Origin: Methylococcaceae bacterium UBA6146
GTDB lineage: Bacteria > Pseudomonadota > Gammaproteobacteria > Methylococcales > Methylomonadaceae
Length of the DNA: 64,000 bases
Direction: 5' to 3'
Assembly (NCBI GenBank): GCA_002422395.1
Contig: DIUY01000005.1
Location: 1-64,000 of the forward strand
Under the pieces are notes generated by a model that searched no databases, had not been told where the DNA came from, and saw only the letters and a list, made by a program, of their open reading frames with translations. Made by a program: the position numbers and the translations under genes. This document shows positions 7,913-17,636 of the stretch, in pieces. Position 1 is the first letter of the stretch. Each line of letters starts with the position of its first letter.

Positions 7913-8290
7913 ATGCACTCACTATTCTTATTGCTCGGTGCGCTCAGCGCCTTGACTGGCGTTGGTATGGGGGCATTTGGCGCCCATGGCTTAAAAGCCA
8001 TCCTCAGCCCTGAGCTGCTCGCGGTCTACCAAACTGGCGTCACCTACCAAATGTGGCATGCGCTGGGTCTGATTGCCATTGCCCTATTACGTCAACAAGC
8101 CCCTCGATCAAGCTTATTGCGTTGGGCAGGTTGGCTGATGTTTCTTGGCATTCTGTTATTTTCTGGTAGCTTGTATTTATTAGCCCTGCTTAGCCAAAAA
8201 TGGTTGGGCATGATAACCCCCATCGGCGGCGTCAGCTTTTTAACGGCTTGGTTATTAATCGCCGTGTTCGCCGCAAAAAAAACAACATAA
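7913..8290 (+). CDS. DUF423 family small membrane protein
   Basis: A 125-residue integral membrane protein of the YgdD/DUF423 family. It has an N-terminal helix with a glycine-rich segment (GALSALTGVGMGAFGAHGLK), the YQTGVTYQMWHALGLI motif, and three further hydrophobic segments. The function is not established for the family. It is 16 bases upstream of pepN and probably cotranscribed with it. The pairing may be only organisational. Confidence 0.9.
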   Translation: MHSLFLLLGALSALTGVGMGAFGAHGLKAILSPELLAVYQTGVTYQMWHALGLIAIALLRQQAPRSSLLRWAGWLMFLGILLFSGSLYLLALLSQKWLGMITPIGGVSFLTAWLLIAVFAAKKTT

Positions 8291-8306
8291 CAGGAAGGTA
8301 TCCCAA

Positions 8307-10964
8307 ATGCGTGACGCGAATCCCCAAACTATTCATTTAAAAGACTACACGGCACCGGATTATCTGATTCATAGCGTGGCGTTAAATTTTAGCCTGGCGG
8401 ATGAGGATACTCGGGTTGTTGCGCGGCTAACCTTAAGCCGCAATCCGGCCAGCCAGTCCAGTGAAACGGCGCTGGTTTTGGCGGGTGAAAATCTCACGCT
8501 GATCCGCGTTGTGTTAAATGACAGCAATAATCTGACCACGGAGGACTATCTGCAAACCCCCGATTCGTTGATTATTCACGACGTGCCGCAACACCGCCCT
8601 TTTGTGCTGACGATTGAAAACCAGATTAACCCTAAAGCCAATACCGCGCTGGAAGGGCTGTATTTGTCCAATGGCATGTTATGCACCCAATGCGAAGCGG
8701 AAGGTTTTAGGAAAATCACTTATTTCTTGGATCGCCCTGATGTCATGGCGCGGTTTACCACCACGCTGACGGGCGATAAAGACCGCTATCCGGTTTTGCT
8801 GTCGAACGGCAACAAAATCGCCACCGGCGAGTTGCCCAACAATCAGCACTGGGTGACGTGGGAAGACCCGTTCGCCAAGCCGTGCTATTTGTTCGCGCTG
8901 GTGGCAGGGCAGTTGCAGTGCGTTTCCGGCACATTCACCACGCAATCAGGACGCGAAATTGCGCTACAGATTTTTGTCGAGCAACATGATGTCGATAAAT
9001 GCGCCCATGCCTTGCAATCGCTAAAAAACGCCATGCGCTGGGATGAGGAAGTATATGGCCGCGAGTACGATCTGGATTTGTACATGATTGTGGCGGTCAG
9101 CCATTTCAATATGGGCGCCATGGAAAACAAAGGGCTTAACGTGTTCAACACCAAATTTGTGCTGGCACGCCCTGACACCGCAACCGATTCTGACTACGAG
9201 CATATCGAGGGCGTGATAGCCCATGAATATTTCCACAATTGGACAGGCAACCGCATCACCTGCCGCGACTGGTTTCAGCTCAGTTTAAAAGAAGGCTTCA
9301 CGGTATTCCGTGACCAGGAATTTACCGCCGACCGCACCTCAAAAGCCGTCAAACGCATTGAAGATGTCAACATGCTGCGCACCCGCCAGTTCGCCGAAGA
9401 CGCTGGCCCCTTGGCGCATCCGGTCAGACCAGATTCTTACATAGAAATCAATAACTTCTATACCGTCACCGTATATGAAAAAGGTGCGGAAGTGGTGCGG
9501 ATGATCCACACTTTAGTCGGTGCGGAGGGTTTCCGCAAAGGCAGTGACCTCTATTTTGACCGCCATGACGGCCAAGCGGTCACCTGCGATGATTTTGTCA
9601 AAGCGATGGAAGATGCCAACAACATTGATTTAAGCCAGTTCCGCCGTTGGTACACCCAAGCCGGCACCCCCGTCGTGCATATCACGCAATGCTATAGCCC
9701 CGAACAGCAAACCTTGGCCTTAACCCTTAAACAAACCTGCCCGCCAACACCTGGGCAGGCCATAAAAGCGCCGTTGCATATTCCCGTCACCGTCGGTTTG
9801 CTCAATCAGGATGGCTCGGTTGCTAGCTGTGAATTAGCAGGCGGTGAGGTGGGAAAAACCACTGGGCAGGTTGTTTTGCAGCTGACCCAAGCAGAGCAAG
9901 TGTTTGTTTTTACAGGCTTGACACAAGCCCCTGTCGTGTCCGCATTACGCGGTTTTTCAGCGCCTGTGAAGTTGGAGATGGAACGCGGCATTGAAGAACT
10001 CGCCTTTTTGTTGAGCCACGACAACGATACTTTTAACCGCTGGGAAGCTGGCCAACAATTGGTCGGTGAAGTTATTTTAGGCTTGGTGGACGCTATTCAA
10101 AAAGGGCGCGGGCTGGCGCTTAATCCGGTGCTTATTGAAGCCTTCAGGCAAATGCTGGGGCAAAATTGGGATGATTTGTCTTACTTTTCGTTGTTGTTAA
10201 GCTTACCCTCAGAAACTTATTTGGCAGAACAAATGACGGTGGTGGATGTGGTTGCCATTCATCAAGCCAGGGAATTTGTCAAGCACACCTTGGCAGAGCA
10301 GTTACAACAGCAATTCCAAACGCTTTACTTAAACAACCGCCGCGATGAATCGGGCCAGTTTGATGCCGGTGCCATCGGACGTCGGCGGATTAAAAACACC
10401 TGCCTCAATTATTTATGCACGCTAGACGACCCAGCTATTAAGAATTGGGCGCACCAGCAGTTTAAAACCGCTAAAAACATGACCGACCAGATCGCCGCGT
10501 TAACCGCTATGGTCAATAATCCGCACACCGCCAGACGCCAGTCGTTGACCGATTTTTATCAACAATGGCAGCATGAAGCCTTAGTTATCGACAAATGGTT
10601 CGCTTTACAGGCCGCCAGTCCGGTATCTGACACATTTGCCACCGTGCAGGCGTTAATGAAGCATCCGGCGTTTGACTTGACCATCCCTAACCGTGTACGG
10701 GCGTTGATTGGCGCGTTTAGCCAAGCTAATCCACTGCATTTTCATGCCGCGAATGGGCAAGGGTATCAATTTTTAGCGGATCAAATAATCGCCCTCAACA
10801 CCTTGAATCCACAAGTCGCCTCACGCATGTTAAACGCCTTGACCCAATGGCGGCGTTTTGACGACAACCGCCAAGCGCTAATGAAGGCGCAGCTAGAGCG
10901 CATTATGAACACCGAGGCGATTTCTAGGGACGTTTACGAAGTCGCCAGCAAAAGCTTGGTGTAA
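8307..10964 (+). CDS. pepN: Aminopeptidase N
   Basis: A cytoplasmic zinc metallopeptidase of the M1 family that removes N-terminal residues from peptides. The 885 residues match the usual length. The substrate-binding MGAMENKGLN motif comes at about residue 270. The zinc motif HEYFHNWTGNR follows (HExxH, with the third ligand Glu in LSLKEGFTVFRDQEF). The family-typical GAEVVRM with Tyr (VTVYEKGAEV) is also present. The C-terminal half is the helical DUF3458 domain. The start is preceded by an AGGAAGG ribosome binding site. A REP-like repeat follows its stop. Confidence 0.97.
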   Translation: MRDANPQTIHLKDYTAPDYLIHSVALNFSLADEDTRVVARLTLSRNPASQSSETALVLAGENLTLIRVVLNDSNNLTTEDYLQTPDSLIIHDVPQHRPFVLTIENQINPKANTALEGLYLSNGMLCTQCEAEGFRKITYFLDRPDVMARFTTTLTGDKDRYPVLLSNGNKIATGELPNNQHWVTWEDPFAKPCYLFALVAGQLQCVSGTFTTQSGREIALQIFVEQHDVDKCAHALQSLKNAMRWDEEVYGREYDLDLYMIVAVSHFNMGAMENKGLNVFNTKFVLARPDTATDSDYEHIEGVIAHEYFHNWTGNRITCRDWFQLSLKEGFTVFRDQEFTADRTSKAVKRIEDVNMLRTRQFAEDAGPLAHPVRPDSYIEINNFYTVTVYEKGAEVVRMIHTLVGAEGFRKGSDLYFDRHDGQAVTCDDFVKAMEDANNIDLSQFRRWYTQAGTPVVHITQCYSPEQQTLALTLKQTCPPTPGQAIKAPLHIPVTVGLLNQDGSVASCELAGGEVGKTTGQVVLQLTQAEQVFVFTGLTQAPVVSALRGFSAPVKLEMERGIEELAFLLSHDNDTFNRWEAGQQLVGEVILGLVDAIQKGRGLALNPVLIEAFRQMLGQNWDDLSYFSLLLSLPSETYLAEQMTVVDVVAIHQAREFVKHTLAEQLQQQFQTLYLNNRRDESGQFDAGAIGRRRIKNTCLNYLCTLDDPAIKNWAHQQFKTAKNMTDQIAALTAMVNNPHTARRQSLTDFYQQWQHEALVIDKWFALQAASPVSDTFATVQALMKHPAFDLTIPNRVRALIGAFSQANPLHFHAANGQGYQFLADQIIALNTLNPQVASRMLNALTQWRRFDDNRQALMKAQLERIMNTEAISRDVYEVASKSLV

Positions 10965-10970
10965 AAGCCT

Positions 10971-10997
10971 GTAGGAGCGGCTTTCCTTGGCCGCGAC
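10971..10997. repeat. REP-like element, GGAGCGGCTTT type
   Basis: GTAGGAGCGGCTTTCCTTGG then CCGCGAC follows the pepN stop. Its left arm matches the perfect palindrome embedded in the mod gene at 47341-47387. Similar REPs are widespread in gammaproteobacteria. Confidence 0.6.
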
Positions 10998-11030
10998 AAT
11001 GGCGGCGCTCGTAAGTACATAGAGAGGGCT

Positions 11031-11063
11031 ACGACTGCCCGTCCTCAAAGGACGCGCAGTCGT
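11031..11063. repeat. 33-bp hairpin repeat, ACGACTGC family (copy 2)
   Basis: ACGACTGCCCGTCCT (11031-11045) faces AGGACGCGCAGTCGT (11049-11063) around a CAA loop, with one mismatch in the stem. It is followed by TTTT. It belongs to the same family as 7757-7789 and 51072-51104. Confidence 0.8.
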
Positions 11064-11095
11064 TTTGTGCCGAAAAACTTATTCATCATTACTTA

Positions 11096-11204
11096 GGTAG
11101 TGGGTTAAATCTGGTGGCTGGAGTACAAGCCTAGGCTTGTACAGGCGCAAACCCAGGGTTGCACTCCACATTACGGACTAAAATTACAGATTTAACCCAC
11201 TACC
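11096..11204. repeat. Miniature inverted-repeat element (copy B)
   Basis: The copy with perfect 15-bp ends: GGTAGTGGGTTAAAT at 11096 and its complement ATTTAACCCACTACC ending at 11204. The interior differs more from copies A and C (TACAAGCCTAGGCTTGTAC is its central palindrome), but the length is the same within one base. I see no clear target-site duplication. Confidence 0.85.
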
Positions 11205-11357
11205 ATTACTTACAATGACAGCATTTTTGCTTATTTAGCCGACCTAAAAGCTGTTGCACTAAAACCCTCCATGTTGCCAAACCTAGCGGGTTCGGCCTCG
11301 CAAAAAGTTATGGGACGATTAATATTTACGGCAATAACACCAACAATATTGGGTAAA

Positions 11358-11373
11358 TGGACTATACTTTGCA
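11358..11373 (+). promoter_or_regulatory. Sigma-54-like promoter before the polysaccharide locus
   Basis: TGGACTATACTTTGCA has the GG-N10-GC spacing and a consensus TTGCA -12 element. The -24 element is TGGAC rather than TGGCAC. It lies about 195 bases before the polysaccharide deacetylase start. Exosortase/PEP-CTERM loci are often placed under a sigma-54 PrsK/PrsR system, so the site is plausible, but it rests on pattern alone. Confidence 0.4.
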
Positions 11374-11568
11374 GCCAATTCAGCGCGTACTGCTGAAATT
11401 TTGTTGGGTGGGTTGGAATAAACCTGTTCGAGTAATTGCGAAGACGGGTGTTTCCTTACCGGCTTTGCGCTACGTCTAAAAAACATAAAATTGACCGCTT
11501 CAAACATGTTTTTCAAATTTCAATCCAAACCACTTTCCGGTTATAGCCAAGTCAGGTAATTAAGCATT

Positions 11569-12543
11569 ATGCAATCTATTGTATTAGGCGGCTTGAAGCA
11601 TTTGGCGACGCTGGCGTCAGGTTTAGGCAAACAAAAAAAGCTATTCATCCTCATTTACCATAGGGTCTTAGATGAGCCTGATTTCATGCGTCCAGGCGAG
11701 GTTGACAGGCACGCGTTTAACTGGCAAATGGCTTTGCTGTCCCGCTATTTCAATGTCTTATCGCTTGATGATGCATTGCAACGCTTACAAAGCGACACCC
11801 TGCCACCCCGCGCGGTGACCATCACCTTTGATGATGGTTATGCCGACAATCACGCCAATGCCTTGCCCATACTGAAAAATCATGGTTTAACGGCCACATT
11901 TTTTATTGCCTCAGGGTATTTGAATGGCGGGCGGATGTGGAATGACAGCATTATTGAAGCCATCCGGTCAATGCCGCAGCCCCTGCTGGATTTAAGCGCC
12001 ATTGGCCTGGGCCGTTATGCGCTCGCCACGCCTGCCGAAAAAGCCGCCAGCACCCAACAAATACTCACAAAAATAAAACACCTGGCGCCTGAACAACGGG
12101 CTGAACACACCCGCTATATCGAGCAACAGGCCACCTATTTGCCAGATGACTTGATGCTCAGCACCGAACAATTAGTGCAGCTACATCAAAATGGCATGGA
12201 AATCGGCGGGCATACCGTAACCCACCCCATCATGGCAAATCTCTCCGACACTGAGGTTATCCGTGAACTGGCAGAAAATAAGCAATTCCTCGAACAATTG
12301 CTGGGTGGGCAAATCCGCTATTTTGCCTACCCTAACGGTAAAACCGGGCAGGATTATTTGCCTGACCAAAGCGCCTTGCTAAAAGCTTGTGGCTATCAAG
12401 CCGCCCTAACAACCGAGTGGGGCGTTGCCGATAAAACCAGTGAGGTTTGGCAATTGCCACGTTTTACCCCCTGGGATAAAAGCCCGATAAAATTCATGGC
12501 CCGCATGGCCCGTTTGTACTATCAACACAATCCAACCCACTAA
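11569..12543 (+). CDS. Polysaccharide deacetylase family protein
   Basis: A 324-residue NodB-homology (carbohydrate esterase 4) protein that would remove acetyl or similar groups from amino sugars in an exported polysaccharide. The first metal motif is TFDDGY (residues about 84-89, catalytic and metal Asp pair). The second is HTVTHP (the HxxxHP zinc motif, about residue 218). FAYPNGKTG carries the third conserved block. There is no obvious signal peptide, so it may act on cytoplasmic or membrane-bound intermediates, as in XrtA-associated deacetylases. It is first in the locus, three bases from the next gene. Confidence 0.9.
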   Translation: MQSIVLGGLKHLATLASGLGKQKKLFILIYHRVLDEPDFMRPGEVDRHAFNWQMALLSRYFNVLSLDDALQRLQSDTLPPRAVTITFDDGYADNHANALPILKNHGLTATFFIASGYLNGGRMWNDSIIEAIRSMPQPLLDLSAIGLGRYALATPAEKAASTQQILTKIKHLAPEQRAEHTRYIEQQATYLPDDLMLSTEQLVQLHQNGMEIGGHTVTHPIMANLSDTEVIRELAENKQFLEQLLGGQIRYFAYPNGKTGQDYLPDQSALLKACGYQAALTTEWGVADKTSEVWQLPRFTPWDKSPIKFMARMARLYYQHNPTH

Positions 12544-12546
12544 CTT

Positions 12547-13848
12547 ATGCGTGATATAGCCATTACGCTGATTGTTATCTATGGTTGCTTGTCTACCCTA
12601 CAAAGACCTTATATTGGCGTGTTGCTCTGGTCTTGGCTGGGCTACATGAATCCGCACCGCTTGTCATATGGTTTTGCCTACAGTATGCCGTTCGCCCAAA
12701 TCACCGCCTTAGTGCTGATGGGCACTATGGTGTTTTCCAGCCAAACCAAAAAACTGCCGATTAATACGCTAACGGTTATCTGGATGCTATTCGTCTTGTT
12801 TATGGGCTTAACCACGTTGTTCGCTTACTTTCCGGACAGTGCGCAAATCCAATATGTCCGGGTGATAAAAATTCAGTTGATTGTTTTTATCACGATGATG
12901 CTGATAACCGATTTGACCAAGCTGAACCATTTAATATGGGTCATTGTGTTGTCAATAGGTTTTTACTCAGTGAAAGGTGGCTTTTTTACCTTAATGACAG
13001 GTGGCTCTTACCGGGTTTGGGGGCCTCCAGAAAGTTTCATAGAAGGCAACAACGAGCTTGCTGTGGCCTCATTAATGGTAATACCATTGATGGCTTACTT
13101 GTATCAGGTTTACCCTCAGTGGTGGCTAAAAAAGGGCCTACTAGTTGCCATGCCATTAAGTTTTCTCGCCGCCATTGGCACCCAATCGCGTGGCGCCCTA
13201 ATTGCCTTTGCGGCGGTGGCCGTGTTTTTTTGGCTGAAAAGCAAAAAAAAATTAGCCCTTGGGCTGGCAATGGTTTTATTAAGCCTAGGCATTGTTGCGT
13301 TTATGCCCGCCTCTTGGCACGAACGTATGGACACCATTAAAACTTACGAAGAAGATGGCTCGGCAATGGGGCGTCTGAATGCCTGGGAATATGCGATTAA
13401 TGCCGCCAGCGATAATCTGTTAGGGGTAGGGTTTGATGCTTGGGATCCGCTTACCTTTGCTTTATATGCACCGAACCCAAAGGATATCCATGTGGCGCAC
13501 AGTATTTATTTCAGCGTGTTGGCCGATCATGGCTGGATAGGTTTGCTGCTGTTTTTGCTGGTTTTTTACCTGGCGTGGAAAAAGCTAAAAACGGTAATCA
13601 AAAAGACTAATGAAAAACCGGAACTCAAAGAAATCAATTTTCTGGCGAAAATGTTACAGGTCAGTTTTATAGCCTATCTAGTTGGCGGGGCATTTTTAAG
13701 CTTGTCTTATTTTGACTTGCCTTGGCATTTAGTCAGTTTTGTAATTATTCTTGAGACCATTATGGCAAAAAAATTAACAACTTCAGATGATGGGGTTTTT
13801 TTAAATAAACAAATGCCTAACCAAACCAGAAGAAATCCGACGCCGTGA
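12547..13848 (+). CDS. O-antigen-ligase-like protein, exosortase A-associated type
   Basis: A 433-residue inner-membrane protein with ten or more hydrophobic segments and a Wzy_C/O-antigen ligase core (GTQSRGALIAF at about 215, then a periplasmic loop with HVAHSIYFSVLADHGWIG). It matches what is known of the TIGR03097 family, called putative O-glycosylation ligase of exosortase A systems. The expected role is polymerising or transferring glycan repeat units on the periplasmic face. It probably works with the flippase encoded next. Confidence 0.85.
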   Translation: MRDIAITLIVIYGCLSTLQRPYIGVLLWSWLGYMNPHRLSYGFAYSMPFAQITALVLMGTMVFSSQTKKLPINTLTVIWMLFVLFMGLTTLFAYFPDSAQIQYVRVIKIQLIVFITMMLITDLTKLNHLIWVIVLSIGFYSVKGGFFTLMTGGSYRVWGPPESFIEGNNELAVASLMVIPLMAYLYQVYPQWWLKKGLLVAMPLSFLAAIGTQSRGALIAFAAVAVFFWLKSKKKLALGLAMVLLSLGIVAFMPASWHERMDTIKTYEEDGSAMGRLNAWEYAINAASDNLLGVGFDAWDPLTFALYAPNPKDIHVAHSIYFSVLADHGWIGLLLFLLVFYLAWKKLKTVIKKTNEKPELKEINFLAKMLQVSFIAYLVGGAFLSLSYFDLPWHLVSFVIILETIMAKKLTTSDDGVFLNKQMPNQTRRNPTP

Positions 13849-13982
13849 CCATTAGAAGATCCATCTTAATTACCTTCTCAGAAAAATATGTCACTTTAGC
13901 GATTAGTTTTATAGACATTATGTTAAAAAGGCAAATATTTTAGCATTTACCAACTGTGCGGCAATAGGTACAGCTCAAACAC

Positions 13983-14028
13983 CCTGACATTATTTTTAAT
14001 CGTTTAATTAAAAATAATGTCAGGTTTT
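13983..14028 (+). repeat. Perfect 18-bp inverted repeat between ligase and flippase genes
   Basis: CCTGACATTATTTTTAAT (13983-14000) and its exact complement (14007-14024) enclose CGTTTA, with TTTT following. The stem is mostly A/T, so it may be a weak terminator, or a scar marking where the flippase and later AT-rich genes joined the locus. Confidence 0.6.
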
Positions 14029-14056
14029 CGCAATCCTTTATTAAAAGTAAATAATT

Positions 14057-15586
14057 TTGTCCAGTATTCGCCACTCTTTAGCAATTTCTTTAATAGGACG
14101 CTACGTTCAAATCGGTATTCAATTAGTCTCCTACTTTATATTGGCGAGGCTTTTAACACCAACCGATATTGGCCTATTTTCGGTGGCTTCGGCAGCAATT
14201 GGCATTGCGCAAGTCTTCCGTGAATTTGGTGTTGGCAGCTATTTGATTCAAGAAAAGGAACTGAATGAAAGAAAAATAGCAACAGCTTTTACATTGACCT
14301 TACTGATAGGGTCGATAATGTTTTTATCGCTATATTTTTTAGCACCGATAATTGCTGGTTTTTATAAGGATGAACGGCTAATTGACGTTTTTCGATTGCT
14401 CGCATTTAATTTCCTGATTATTCCACTCAATTCCACATCGTTAAGTCTTTTGCGACGGGATATGAAATTCACGGCAATATTTTGGATTAATACATTTGCT
14501 GCGTTAGTCGGAGTTACGGTGGCGATAAGTCTCTCATATTATGGCTATGGCTATTACAGCTTGGTATGGTCTTCTTTGGGAAATACGTTAGCGACTGGAA
14601 TAGCGGTCAGTTTTTTTCGTCAAGGAGGTATGTTTCATCGCATTACCTTATGCGAGTGGAAAGCTATTAGCGCATTCGGCTCACAAATGACGGTAACCAG
14701 TATCACCAGCGAAATTTCTTCTAATGCCAATGATCTTATTTTGGGTCGGATTCTAGGCTTTGCACAAACCGGCATTGTCAGCCGTGCCCAAGGCATTATG
14801 TATCTTTTTCATCGCGATATTACTGCGGCTATTCGTGGCGTGGCGTTTCCCGCTTTTGCTACGGCACATCGGGAAAACCGCAATCTTGAAGCGGACTTTA
14901 TTAAATCAGTCACGATATTAACGGTATTTGCTTGGCCTTTTTATGGTTTTTTCAGCTTATACCCTATCGAAGCCTTACGGTTGTTTTTTGGCCCGCAATG
15001 GGATGAGGCGGGGCCGCTAGTGCCTTGGTTTTGTGCAGGTGGGGCAGTGGCGGCAACCTGCTCGCTAATTCCCACCTTATTGCCCGCCTTAGGTGGCGTG
15101 AAGTATTTGGTCAGGTTGCATCTTTTGGTTGATCCGTTGCGTATTGCGACGTTTGCTGCTGTGCTTTATGTGTTCAGGACGACGGAAGCATTTGCAATTA
15201 CCTTTTTGGTATTTTTTATGTTATCCACACCACTGATCTTTTATTTCAAAAATAAAGTGCTGCCTACACGTTACAAGGCTTTAATCGCGGGATTGTTTAA
15301 GAGTTTATTGGTTTCAGCCTTTGCTTTAGCTATACCTGCTTTATTGGTTGGCTGGATATACGCTGAGTCCATCGGCTTTTTTCAAAATGTCACTCATGAG
15401 CATTTAACATGGCTTTATAAAACCCCTAATACCAGGTATCTAAAAGATTGGCTGTTGATTCCTATCGGTGCATTAATGGTGCCTAGCTGGATACTCGGCT
15501 TAATCGTTACTCGCCACCCTTTGGCAGACGAAGCGGCATTTAAAAAAATAGTTTTTTATCGTATCGGAGGTAAATGTGCAGCATAA
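14057..15586 (+). CDS. Polysaccharide flippase (Wzx/MOP superfamily)
   Basis: A 509-residue membrane protein with about 12 to 14 hydrophobic segments. It resembles the lipopolysaccharide biosynthesis/oligosaccharide flippase group (SSIRHSLAISLIGRYVQIGIQ at the N-terminus, then LLTPTDIGLFSVASA). It would move lipid-linked glycan units across the inner membrane. The only start that fits is TTG at 14057, because an in-frame stop lies just upstream at 14048-14050. The ribosome binding site is poor. The end overlaps the next glycosyltransferase gene by 11 bases. Confidence 0.88.
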   Translation: MSSIRHSLAISLIGRYVQIGIQLVSYFILARLLTPTDIGLFSVASAAIGIAQVFREFGVGSYLIQEKELNERKIATAFTLTLLIGSIMFLSLYFLAPIIAGFYKDERLIDVFRLLAFNFLIIPLNSTSLSLLRRDMKFTAIFWINTFAALVGVTVAISLSYYGYGYYSLVWSSLGNTLATGIAVSFFRQGGMFHRITLCEWKAISAFGSQMTVTSITSEISSNANDLILGRILGFAQTGIVSRAQGIMYLFHRDITAAIRGVAFPAFATAHRENRNLEADFIKSVTILTVFAWPFYGFFSLYPIEALRLFFGPQWDEAGPLVPWFCAGGAVAATCSLIPTLLPALGGVKYLVRLHLLVDPLRIATFAAVLYVFRTTEAFAITFLVFFMLSTPLIFYFKNKVLPTRYKALIAGLFKSLLVSAFALAIPALLVGWIYAESIGFFQNVTHEHLTWLYKTPNTRYLKDWLLIPIGALMVPSWILGLIVTRHPLADEAAFKKIVFYRIGGKCAA

Positions 15587-16808
15587 CCATGAAAATAGCA
15601 AAAAGCCACGGCAGCCGCTGAAACGGATAGCTTATATCGTGATGGGATTCCCGCAAGTAAGTGAAACTTTTATTGCTGAAGAAGCGCAATCGCTTAAAAA
15701 GTTTGGCATTGAGATGATGCTAATTGCCTTGAATGAAGTCAATTTTGAGATAATCCATTCCAGTGCCAAGGCTTTGCTGGATCAAAATCAAGTACGCTAT
15801 GTTAGCGATACAAACAAGCTCAAATTACTCGGCGCTTTATTACAACTGGCCTTAAAAAAACCGCTTACGGTTTTTAACACGTTACGGAAAGCGCTGGCAC
15901 ATCAGCAACGCTGGTTATATTTTCAAGCATTGCCTTATGCGGCTGAACTAATCGAAAACCAAACTGATTATCTTCATGCCCACTTTGCCGATAAAAACCT
16001 TCTCTTTGCTGCCGTTTTGTCAGAATGGACGGGAATACCGTTTGGTTTTACAGCGCATCGTTATGATATTCTCGACAATCCGCTTCCTGTTGCCCAGTTT
16101 TCGGATTTAGCTAATCAAGCTTGTGCAGTTGTCACAGTTAGTGAATACAACAAGCGATTTATAATTGAAAAATTTAGCTTAAAACCGGAACAAATTTATG
16201 TTGCTTACAATGGCATTTGTATAGAAATGTTTCAACCCAGCCATAATCCAACCGAACAATCCACACTACGTTTAATCAATGTTGGCCGTTTGGTGCCTGT
16301 CAAAGGTCAGGACATTTTGCTTGAAGCGCTGCATCGTGTCCGCGAGCAGGGCTTCAGTGTGCACTTGCAAATTATTGGTGGAGGGCCGTTACAGAGTGAG
16401 TTGGAAGCGCAAACACAGCGCTTAAGCTTGTCCGATTGCGTAGAATTTTTAGGGGCGCGATCACAAGAACAGGTGTGCCAGTATTTGGATAAAGCTGATG
16501 TGTTTGTTATGCCAAGCCGGAGCGAAGGGTTTGCGGTGGCCTGTTTGGAAGCGATGGCAATGGAATTGCCTGTGATTGCCAGCAATGTGACAGGATTTCC
16601 TGAAGCCGTCACAGAGCATGTGACGGGTCTTTTGTTGCCAGTGGAAAATCCAGAAGCCCTTGCCAATGCCATTGTTTGGATGATCCAACATCCCGAACAG
16701 CGGTTGGCAATGGGGAAACAAGGCCGCGAAATGGTTGTAAATAAATTTACCCGAGAAAAAGTGACAGCGGGTTTAATAGATTACTGGCAAAAAGCCATTC
16801 AGAAATAG
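15576..16808 (+). CDS. Family 4 glycosyltransferase
   Basis: A 410-residue GT-B fold retaining glycosyltransferase. The N-terminal half has the acceptor-domain look (AYIVMGFPQVSETFIAEEAQ). The C-terminal half carries the GT4 donor motif with E-x7-E (SRSEGFAVACLEAMAMELPV). The start is GTG at 15576, five bases after a strong GGAGG that lies within the flippase gene. Translational coupling is therefore likely. It adds a sugar to the lipid-linked repeat unit; donor and acceptor are unknown. Confidence 0.9.
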   Translation: MQHNHENSKKPRQPLKRIAYIVMGFPQVSETFIAEEAQSLKKFGIEMMLIALNEVNFEIIHSSAKALLDQNQVRYVSDTNKLKLLGALLQLALKKPLTVFNTLRKALAHQQRWLYFQALPYAAELIENQTDYLHAHFADKNLLFAAVLSEWTGIPFGFTAHRYDILDNPLPVAQFSDLANQACAVVTVSEYNKRFIIEKFSLKPEQIYVAYNGICIEMFQPSHNPTEQSTLRLINVGRLVPVKGQDILLEALHRVREQGFSVHLQIIGGGPLQSELEAQTQRLSLSDCVEFLGARSQEQVCQYLDKADVFVMPSRSEGFAVACLEAMAMELPVIASNVTGFPEAVTEHVTGLLLPVENPEALANAIVWMIQHPEQRLAMGKQGREMVVNKFTREKVTAGLIDYWQKAIQK

Positions 16809-16815
16809 GTCTTAT

Positions 16816-17631
16816 ATGAAACTAACAAAAACAAACTTCAGCCATGTTCTTCCACAAGCTAATTTGGTTCATGGCCGCCATCCTTTTATTGTTGATTACT
16901 GCATTGGAAAAAAAGTGCTCCATATCGGTTGCGTTGATGCTGGACTAATGGAAGAACGGTATAAACAAAATGCGTTGCTACATCAAAAGTTAGATAAAGT
17001 GGCAACATTATTGTATGGGGTAGACATTGATAGGAATGGAATATCTTTTTTACAAGATAAAGGCTTCGAAAACTTGTTTTTTGTTGATATTAGTGATGAA
17101 AGCCAATGCGCTGTGCTATATGAAGTGGAATTTGATGTCATCATCCTAAGTGAGGTAATTGAACATCTCAGTAACCCTGGCCTGATGCTCGAATCGGTTA
17201 AAAAGCTGATGAATAAAAAAACTGCCCTTTTAGTATCAGTACCTAATGCGTTTAGTACAACAAATATTTTGAATATGCTGAAAGGCATAGAATATGTGCA
17301 TCCAGACCATAATTATTATTTTTCTTATGTCTGCTTAAACAATATCCTCAGAAAGTCTGGTTTAGGTATTAAAGAAAATTATGTTTATACATTTAGTGAG
17401 TATGCTCCTTTTAAATCTCAATATGGCGTAATTAAATTAATATATTGGGATTTGGTGAATAAATATAAATCCGCTTCTGGTTGGTTACAATTTAGTAAAA
17501 TTATCAGTGGAGATTTTTTGTATTGGTTAACCCATTTGTTTGAAATACAGCTTGTTAAATTCTTATATTCAAGGTCAGGTTTTTTTGGTGACGGCTTATT
17601 GGTTATATGTGTATTACAGACAAATGAGTGA
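16816..17631 (+). CDS. Class I SAM-dependent methyltransferase
   Basis: A 271-residue protein with a Methyltransf_23-like Rossmann fold. The SAM-binding motif I is degenerate (KVLHIGCVDAGLMEE). Motif II is FDVIILSEVIEHLSNPG and motif III is TALLVSVPN. The gene is visibly richer in A and T than the genes on either side of the locus, which suggests recent transfer. It probably methylates a sugar or a terminal residue of the glycan, where a methyl group can cap chain growth. The next methyltransferase gene starts at its end. Confidence 0.85.
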   Translation: MKLTKTNFSHVLPQANLVHGRHPFIVDYCIGKKVLHIGCVDAGLMEERYKQNALLHQKLDKVATLLYGVDIDRNGISFLQDKGFENLFFVDISDESQCAVLYEVEFDVIILSEVIEHLSNPGLMLESVKKLMNKKTALLVSVPNAFSTTNILNMLKGIEYVHPDHNYYFSYVCLNNILRKSGLGIKENYVYTFSEYAPFKSQYGVIKLIYWDLVNKYKSASGWLQFSKIISGDFLYWLTHLFEIQLVKFLYSRSGFFGDGLLVICVLQTNE

Positions 17632-17636
17632 AAATT

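Larger units (their letters stand above)
10965..11568. other. 604-base gene-free region dense in repeats
   Basis: It holds a REP-like sequence (10971-10997), an ACGACTGC hairpin (11031-11063), a miniature element (11096-11204), and then about 360 bases of probable regulatory sequence for the polysaccharide locus. That last part includes a sigma-54-like site at 11358-11373. A short open frame on the minus strand (11516-11319) has no ribosome binding site or recognisable product. Confidence 0.7.

Noticed and set aside
11319..11516. 65-codon minus-strand frame before the polysaccharide deacetylase gene
   Set aside because: No ribosome binding site, no recognisable domain, and it overlaps the likely promoter region.
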